NCBI RefSeq assembly: GCF_003490595.1
Contig: NZ_QQGY01000002.1
Span: 178,135 to 242,134, forward strand
Direction: 5' to 3'
DNA: 64,000 nt
From: Haemophilus haemolyticus_L
Lineage (GTDB): Bacteria > Pseudomonadota > Gammaproteobacteria > Enterobacterales > Pasteurellaceae
The notes under the pieces were generated by a model. It searched no databases and was not told where the DNA came from. It saw only the letters and a list, made by a program, of their open reading frames with translations. Positions within the stretch are counted from its first letter, which is position 1; each line of letters starts with the position of its first letter. Of this stretch, positions 58,678 to 64,000 are shown piece after piece. The position numbers were made by a program, and so were the translations under genes.

Positions 58678-60726
58678 ATGTCTATGTCAAATCCATTACT
58701 TAACATTCAAGGCTTACCGCCATTTTCACAAATCAAGCCAGAACATATTCAACCAGCTGTTGAAAAATTAATTCAAGATTGTCGCAATACGATAGAACAA
58801 GTGTTAAAACAACCGCACTTTACTTGGGAAAATTTCATTTTGCCTTTAACGGAAACCAATGATCGCTTAAATCGTGCTTGGTCGCCCGTTTCTCATCTCA
58901 ATTCAGTAAAAAACAGTGCTGAATTGCGTGAAGCCTATCAAGCGTGCTTACCGTTACTTTCTGAATACAGCACTTGGGTTGGTCAGCATAAAGGGCTTTA
59001 TAATGCCTATTTAGCGTTAAAAAATAGTGCTGAATTTGCGGACTATTCTATTGCGCAAAAGAAAGCTATTGAAAATTCACTGCGTGATTTTGAACTTTCA
59101 GGTATCGGGCTTTCAGAAGATAAACAACAACGTTATGGCGAAATTGTAGCGCGCTTATCAGAATTAAATTCACAATTTAGCAATAACCTATTAGATGCCA
59201 CAATGGGCTGGGAAAAACTCATTGAAAACGAAGCAGAACTGGATGGCTTACCTGAATCTGCACTACAAGCTGCACAACAATCTGCCGAAAGTAAAGGATT
59301 AAAAGGCTATCGTTTTACGTTAGAAATCCCAAGTTATTTGCCTGTGATGACTTACTGTGAAAATCGAGCATTGCGTGAAGAAATGTACCGTGCTTACGCA
59401 ACACGCGCCTCAGAACAAGGCCCTAACGCTGGCAAATGGGATAACAGTAAAGTTATGGAAGAAATTCTTACATTACGCGTAGAACTGGCGAAATTACTCG
59501 GTTTTAATACTTATACCGAACTTTCACTTGCCACCAAAATGGCAGAAAACCCACAACAAGTGCTTGATTTTTTAGATCATCTTGCCGAACGTGCTAAACC
59601 ACAAGGCGAAAAAGAATTGCAAGAATTGAGAGATTACTGCGAAAAAGAATTTGGTGTCACTGAACTTGCGCCTTGGGATATTGGTTTTTACAGTGAAAAA
59701 CAAAAACAACATTTATACGCCATTAATGATGAAGAACTTCGCCCATATTTTCCTGAAAATCGCGTGATTTCAGGATTGTTTGAATTAATTAAACGTATTT
59801 TCAATATTCGTGCAGTGGAACGCAAAGGCGTGGACACTTGGCATAAAGATGTGCGTTTCTTTGATTTAATTGATGAAAACGATCAACTTCGTGGCAGTTT
59901 CTATCTTGATTTATATGCACGCGAACACAAACGTGGTGGTGCGTGGATGGATGATTGTATTGGGCGCAAGTGTAAACTGGATGGCAGCATTCAAACTCCT
60001 GTGGCTTATTTAACTTGTAACTTTAATGCACCGATAGGAAATAAGCCAGCGTTATTTACGCACGATGAAGTGACGACCCTATTCCACGAATTTGGTCACG
60101 GAATCCATCATATGCTCACGCAAATTGATGTATCCGATGTGGCGGGTATAAATGGCGTGCCTTGGGATGCTGTGGAATTACCAAGTCAATTTATGGAAAA
60201 CTGGTGTTGGGAAGAAGAGGCTTTGGCGTTTATTTCAGGACATTACGAAACAGGCGAGCCGTTGCCCAAAGAAAAACTTACGCAATTGTTAAAAGCTAAA
60301 AATTTCCAAGCCGCAATGTTTATCTTACGTCAGCTTGAATTTGGGATTTTTGATTTCCGCTTGCATCACACCTTTGATGCGGAAAAAACCAATCAAATTT
60401 TGGATACACTTAAATCAGTGAAATCACAAGTTGCCGTCATAAAAGGTGTAGATTGGGCAAGAACCCCACACAGCTTCAGCCATATTTTTGCAGGGGGCTA
60501 CGCCGCAGGTTATTACAGCTATTTATGGGCTGAAGTATTATCAGCAGACGCTTATTCACGCTTTGAAGAAGAAAGTATTTTCAACCCAATCACCGGCAAA
60601 TCATTCCTAGATGAAATTCTCACTCGTGGTGGCTCAGAAGAACCAATGGAACTCTTCAAACGCTTCCGTGGCCGTGAACCGCAATTAGATGCGTTGTTAA
60701 GACATAAAGGAATATTAAATAGATAA
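58678..60726 (+). CDS. prlC: Oligopeptidase A (M3 metallopeptidase)
   Basis: The product has 682 residues. The zinc motif LFHEFGHGIHHML (about 466-478) has HEFGH, and the third ligand lies in the downstream helix VELPSQFMENWCWEE (about 499-513). It degrades free signal peptides and other oligopeptides of up to about 20 residues in the cytoplasm. AAAGGAACATTT precedes ATG 58678; a second ATG two codons later is equally possible. The gene ends at a strong terminator. It is often near ribosome or peptide-uptake genes in Pasteurellaceae. Confidence 0.95.
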   Translation: MSMSNPLLNIQGLPPFSQIKPEHIQPAVEKLIQDCRNTIEQVLKQPHFTWENFILPLTETNDRLNRAWSPVSHLNSVKNSAELREAYQACLPLLSEYSTWVGQHKGLYNAYLALKNSAEFADYSIAQKKAIENSLRDFELSGIGLSEDKQQRYGEIVARLSELNSQFSNNLLDATMGWEKLIENEAELDGLPESALQAAQQSAESKGLKGYRFTLEIPSYLPVMTYCENRALREEMYRAYATRASEQGPNAGKWDNSKVMEEILTLRVELAKLLGFNTYTELSLATKMAENPQQVLDFLDHLAERAKPQGEKELQELRDYCEKEFGVTELAPWDIGFYSEKQKQHLYAINDEELRPYFPENRVISGLFELIKRIFNIRAVERKGVDTWHKDVRFFDLIDENDQLRGSFYLDLYAREHKRGGAWMDDCIGRKCKLDGSIQTPVAYLTCNFNAPIGNKPALFTHDEVTTLFHEFGHGIHHMLTQIDVSDVAGINGVPWDAVELPSQFMENWCWEEEALAFISGHYETGEPLPKEKLTQLLKAKNFQAAMFILRQLEFGIFDFRLHHTFDAEKTNQILDTLKSVKSQVAVIKGVDWARTPHSFSHIFAGGYAAGYYSYLWAEVLSADAYSRFEEESIFNPITGKSFLDEILTRGGSEEPMELFKRFRGREPQLDALLRHKGILNR

Positions 60727-60736
60727 TAAAAACAGA

Positions 60737-60765
60737 ATACCCGGCCAAAGCCGGGTTCTTTTTAT
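60737..60765 (+). terminator. Terminator of prlC
   Basis: ACCCGGC (60739-60745) and GCCGGGT (60750-60756) with a CAAA loop, followed by TCTTTTTAT. Confidence 0.92.
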
Positions 60766-60820
60766 CTCATAAAATTAGACTATAACGCACCTTTGATATC
60801 TAAATAAATTCCTAAAAGGA

Positions 60821-62623
60821 TTATTCCTCTACTTTACAAAATTTAGCTAACTCTTCTACATTTTCTAACCAATGATTCCCAATTTCATCAATCAATTCAC
60901 CGCAATTAAAAATATCAGAATTTTTAGCCGCACTTTCTAAAGTATCCGCTAATTGACGTAAATGATTTAACCCCACCGATGCCGCGGCCCCTTTAATTTT
61001 ATGGGCAGTATCTTCTGTTTCTTTCATATTATCTTTTGATAATTGAGCAAGATAATTTGGCATAGTTTGTTTGAATAAAGATAAATTTTCTAAAATTTGG
61101 GATTTTCCAAGGGTTTCAATCAGCGCTAAATCAAATTGTTCTGAAAGCTCATTATCATCATTCATGTCTATAATCGATTCGCTTTCATCCGCAAAAAATT
61201 GCTGCAGACAATGGTGTAAATCCTTAATTGAAATGGGTTTACGTAATACGCCATCCATGCCCATTTCTAAATATTCTTGCTCGCTTTGCATAACATTGGC
61301 GGTAAAAGCAATCATTGGTGGTAAAAAATCATAAATACCGTCCTCATAGTTCTCTCGCAAATATTGGGCGATTTCAAAACCACTCATATCTGGTAATTTA
61401 ATATCTAGCAATAAAATATCGTAAACATTTTTCTCAAATAAAGTGATCGCCTGCTTGCCATTTGTCGCAACATCAACATGATGCCCAAGTTTTTCCAAAA
61501 TAGTTTTCGCAACCATAATATTGAGGTCAACATCCTCCACTAAAAGAATGTTCAAGGATGGAATATTTTTCTTAACGGATTCTTTTTCAGAAATTTCCTG
61601 AGCATGGAGAGTAAGATGGAACGTAGCGCCTTTTCCTCGCTCACTTTCAACTGTTAAATCCCCTTCCATTAACTGAGCGAGATTTTTAGAAATAGCCAAC
61701 CCAATACCGCTACCCGCACTTTGCTGGCGACTTTCTTTCACTTGATAATACATTTCAAAAATATGTTTTTGTTCTTCAGGTGAAATCCCCATTCCTGTAT
61801 CTTTCACAATAAAATGGTAACAATCCTGATTTCTGATAATTTTCAGAATAATATTTCCCTGATCTGTAAACTTCACCGCGTTACTAATTAAGTTCCACAA
61901 AATTTGGCTTAAGCGAACACGATCAAGATTCAACCAATTAGGCAAATTAGGCTCAAGCTCTAAAGAAAAAATGAGATTTTTTTGTTTGGCAAGGAAACTA
62001 GCAAAATTATAAATATCGTTTAATAAGGCGGGGAAATCTGTTGGCTGGCGATTTAATTCAATTCGGCTGGCATCGATTTTTTCCAAATCAATAATATCGC
62101 TAAAAATATAGCCTAAACTGACCGCACTTATGTTGATAGTTTTTAAATAATTACGCTGGCGATCATCTAATTCGTCATCAAGTAAAATCTGGCTAAGCCC
62201 CACAATCCCATTCAATGGCGTGCGTAATTCATGGCTTATTGTGGCAAGTAAGGTACTTTTATCACTGCTATTTTTTTCCAACTTTTCCAATGCTTGGGAT
62301 AATTTTTTCTGAGCAGCAATTCGCTCGGCAACCTCATTTTCCAATCGATTAACCGAGCTAGAAAGATCAAGACGAGAATGTTCAAGTTTTTCGACCAATA
62401 AAGTGAAAAAATAAATAACAAAAGGCGCAGTGAGTAAGCCAAAAGTTACCGAACGAAAAATATCTACCCAAGAAATCTGATGAACAATAAATAGACTAAA
62501 TAAAATCTGAGTACAAAGTGCTAAAACCGCAAGAATCATCACGCCTAAAAGAGAAAAACGAAGGCGCCCAAGACGAATAACCCAATCTACATAACTCTGA
62601 GCAAAATATTTGAAATTTTTCAT
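60821..62623 (-). CDS. arcB: Hybrid sensor kinase ArcB, short form
   Basis: The product has 600 residues from ATG 62623, with AGGAGATTTG upstream; the preceding TTG is not needed. Order: two membrane helices (about 25-80), a coiled-coil linker, histidine kinase dimerisation domain ISHELRTPLNGIVGLSQIL (about 131-149, phospho-His), ATPase domain (KDTGMGISPEEQ, SGIGLAISKN), a receiver domain (about 360-480, DVDLNIMVAKTILEKLG and DILLLDIKLPDMSG with phospho-Asp) and a C-terminal HPt domain (DTAHKIKGAAASVGL, about 550). Compared with E. coli ArcB (778 residues), the PAS domain is missing. H. influenzae ArcB is known to be of this reduced type. It signals quinone redox state to ArcA. Confidence 0.95.
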   Translation of the reverse strand: MKNFKYFAQSYVDWVIRLGRLRFSLLGVMILAVLALCTQILFSLFIVHQISWVDIFRSVTFGLLTAPFVIYFFTLLVEKLEHSRLDLSSSVNRLENEVAERIAAQKKLSQALEKLEKNSSDKSTLLATISHELRTPLNGIVGLSQILLDDELDDRQRNYLKTINISAVSLGYIFSDIIDLEKIDASRIELNRQPTDFPALLNDIYNFASFLAKQKNLIFSLELEPNLPNWLNLDRVRLSQILWNLISNAVKFTDQGNIILKIIRNQDCYHFIVKDTGMGISPEEQKHIFEMYYQVKESRQQSAGSGIGLAISKNLAQLMEGDLTVESERGKGATFHLTLHAQEISEKESVKKNIPSLNILLVEDVDLNIMVAKTILEKLGHHVDVATNGKQAITLFEKNVYDILLLDIKLPDMSGFEIAQYLRENYEDGIYDFLPPMIAFTANVMQSEQEYLEMGMDGVLRKPISIKDLHHCLQQFFADESESIIDMNDDNELSEQFDLALIETLGKSQILENLSLFKQTMPNYLAQLSKDNMKETEDTAHKIKGAAASVGLNHLRQLADTLESAAKNSDIFNCGELIDEIGNHWLENVEELAKFCKVEE

Positions 62624-62734
62624 CAAATCTCCTAAAACATTATTATCGTTATAAAAAAACTGTGCATAAAGGTTTTATTATATCCGTAAAGTAAAAGAAA
62701 TTGTTATTACTATGTGTGCGTAAGAAATGAAAAC

Positions 62735-63322
62735 TTAGTCTTTATTAATTATCTGTTTGACTAAAATTTGTAATTCAGGAATAACTTGTTCTTCAAACCA
62801 TGGATTCTTTGTTATCCAAAGCTGATTACGTGGGGAAGGATGCACGAGAGGTATAAAGTGCGGTAAGAATTGACGATAATTTTTAACAGTATCAGTTACA
62901 TTATCTTTATTTTCAGATAAATAATATTTCTGTGCATATTGCCCAATAAGAATAGTGAGCTGAATATTAGGTAGATGCTCTAAAATCATTGGATGCCATT
63001 TTTCTGCGAAACCTTGACGAGGTGGTAAGTCACCCGATTTACCTTTTCCAAGATAATAGAAATCCATAGGAAGAACCGAAAACATCCCAGAATTATAAAA
63101 ATAATCGTAATCTACTCCCAACCATTCACGTAAACGCTCACCGCTTTTATCATTCCAATATAAACGAGTTTTCTCAGCTTTTAACCCTGGAGCTTGACCT
63201 ACAATATTAATTCGAGCTGTTTTAGGCGCCGAAAATAAAGGGAAAATTCCACGTTCTGTAAAATCTTTATTTTGAGGATCAAGGATAATACTTGAAGTTA
63301 TTTCATCTAAATTTTTAAGCAT
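62735..63322 (-). CDS. Uracil-DNA glycosylase family protein
   Basis: The product has 195 residues from ATG 63322 (MLKNLDEITSSIILDPQNKD). The uracil glycosylase superfamily motifs are GQAPGLKAEKTRLYWNDKSG (about 41-60, motif A with GQAPG) and LVHPSPRNQLW (about 157-167, motif B). The sequence is closer to the compact UDG-like family than to classical Ung. Whether it removes uracil, or another base, or is not a glycosylase at all, is not decided by sequence alone. It stands alone between arcB and the rRNA operon. Confidence 0.85.
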   Translation of the reverse strand: MLKNLDEITSSIILDPQNKDFTERGIFPLFSAPKTARINIVGQAPGLKAEKTRLYWNDKSGERLREWLGVDYDYFYNSGMFSVLPMDFYYLGKGKSGDLPPRQGFAEKWHPMILEHLPNIQLTILIGQYAQKYYLSENKDNVTDTVKNYRQFLPHFIPLVHPSPRNQLWITKNPWFEEQVIPELQILVKQIINKD

Positions 63323-63405
63323 AATGGATGAGATTAAAAATGAGTATATAAAGTCTATTTGAAAAATATGAAAAATCAAAACTCTAAATGATATAAATAG
63401 ATATA

Positions 63406-63446
63406 TTTATTAAAAACAAAACCCCAGTAGTTCAACTGGGGTTCTT
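63406..63446 (-). terminator. rRNA operon terminator
   Basis: ACCCCAGT (63421-63428) and ACTGGGGT (63435-63442) form a stem followed on the minus strand by TTTGTTTTTA. It lies downstream of the 5S rRNA. Confidence 0.92.
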
Positions 63447-63487
63447 ATCTTTTATTCTACTCTGCTTTATTCTATTTATGTATTTGT

Positions 63488-63603
63488 AACCTGGCGGTGC
63501 CCTACTCTCACATGGGGAAGCCCCACACTACCATCGGCATTACAGCGTTTCACTTCTGAGTTCGGTATGGTTCAGGTGGTTCCACCGCACTATCGCCGCC
63601 AGG
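63488..63603 (-). rRNA. rrf: 5S ribosomal RNA
   Basis: Read on the minus strand it begins CCTGGCGGCGATAGTGCGGT and contains the loop ACCATACCGAACTCAGAAGT and the 3' end AGGGCACCGCCAGGTT, which pairs with the 5' end. These are standard 5S features. Boundaries are within a few bases. No tRNA lies between it and the 23S gene. Confidence 0.97.
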
Positions 63604-63821
63604 ATAATTCGTTGATAACTTGTCTTTATCTTTCGCTACTCAGCTCTTCCTCTACCTTTCACTCGTTCTTATTGGCTACAAGCTGAATCCGATTTTCTTT
63701 CTATTGAGTCTTCTATAGTTGCTTTTCTTTGTTTAGTCTTTTACTCGTTTCCGCTCTACTTTTATTTGCTTCGCTTTTCATCTCTTACTTCACTCAGCTA
63801 CCAAAAACACTTGAGCGTTGT

Positions 63822-64000
63822 ATAGTTAAGCCTCTCGGGCAATTAGTACAGGTTAGCTCAATGACTCACATCACTTACACACCCTGCCTATCTACGTCTT
63901 AGTCTTAAACAACCCTTACAATCTATAAGATTGGGAGAACTCATCTCTTGGCAAGTTTCGTGCTTAGATGCTTTCAGCACTTATCTCTTCCGCACTTAGC
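63822..64000 (-). rRNA. rrl: 23S ribosomal RNA, 3' end only
   Basis: The minus strand at the window edge reads into the conserved 23S 3' end, including GCTGAAAGCATCTAAGCACG and ending GCCCGAGAGGCTTAAC near 63822. The rest lies outside the window. The 3' boundary is estimated from comparison with known 23S ends. Confidence 0.95.

Noticed and set aside
63604..63821. A tRNA gene in the 23S-5S spacer
   Set aside because: No cloverleaf or T-loop sequence is visible; the spacer is T/C-rich on the plus strand and looks like ordinary rRNA spacer.

Overview
The window is chromosomal DNA of a Pasteurellaceae bacterium, almost certainly Haemophilus influenzae or its very close relative H. haemolyticus. 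The evidence is the very frequent Haemophilus DNA uptake core (AAGTGCGGT / ACCGCACTT), often present as inverted pairs that form intergenic terminators; the low G+C; and housekeeping genes whose products and local order (pta-smrB-prmB, cysB-rluB-yciO-sucDC, serS, selD-lpxM-mepA-aroC, seqA-menE, fldA-fur, gdhA-tatCBA, ribA, prlC, arcB) are those of H. influenzae. No insertion sequence, prophage, CRISPR array or tRNA gene was seen.

Region 1 (1-12.4 kb): central metabolism and translation. It holds the 3' end of pta, smrB and prmB (ribosome maintenance), an unassigned MFS transporter and small membrane protein, cysB, rluB, a YciO-type protein, sucCD, rlmM, and gcvA facing the GcvB small RNA gene, then ilvE. 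Region 2 (12.4-16.6 kb) is accessory. A 984-residue autotransporter has a comparatively G+C-rich passenger, an AT-rich coiled-coil insert and an AT-rich barrel, and is divergent from an XRE regulator. A 47-residue lipoprotein and a candidate small RNA follow. Region 3 (16.6-20.4 kb): nif3-like gene, ffh and a CorB/CorC-type transporter gene with a structured leader. Region 4 (20.4-26.1 kb): a heme-acquisition operon of a large TonB-dependent receptor, a hemophilin-like secreted heme-binding protein and a Slam-type outer-membrane translocator, with Fur-box-like sites before the receptor and before the hemophore. Region 5 (26.1-30.2 kb): split ThrE-type exporter (yjjP/yjjB), YdcH-like protein, Wzz-like protein, serS.

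Region 6 (30.2-36.2 kb): a five-gene chaperone-usher fimbrial operon (pilin, chaperone, usher, minor pilin, two-domain tip adhesin). Its most plausible promoter has an 18-base T tract filling the spacer between -35 and -10, which would make fimbriation phase variable. Region 7 (36.3-46.8 kb): a long leftward run seqA-menE-mscK-aroC-mepA-TSUP gene-lpxM-selD. selD contains an in-frame UGA for selenocysteine, and a dense palindrome/tandem-repeat island separates aroC from mepA. Region 8 (46.8-63.4 kb): ybfF-fldA-fur, gdhA (with a leader complementary to the GcvB seed), tatABC, an alanine/sodium symporter, nagK, pgpB, ribA, a remnant of a tiny lipoprotein gene, an oligopeptide-binding lipoprotein with a DUF454 protein, prlC, a short arcB and a uracil-DNA-glycosylase-like gene. 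Region 9 (63.4 kb-end): the 3' end of an rRNA operon on the minus strand (23S end, 5S, terminator).

The metabolic genes are standard. The interest lies in surface and iron functions (autotransporter, hemophore system, phase-variable fimbriae) and in several RNA-level elements: GcvB and its probable gdhA target, a candidate sRNA with a C-rich terminator loop, and a leader with alternative hairpins before the CorB-like gene. All functional statements are inferred from sequence; no searches were run.
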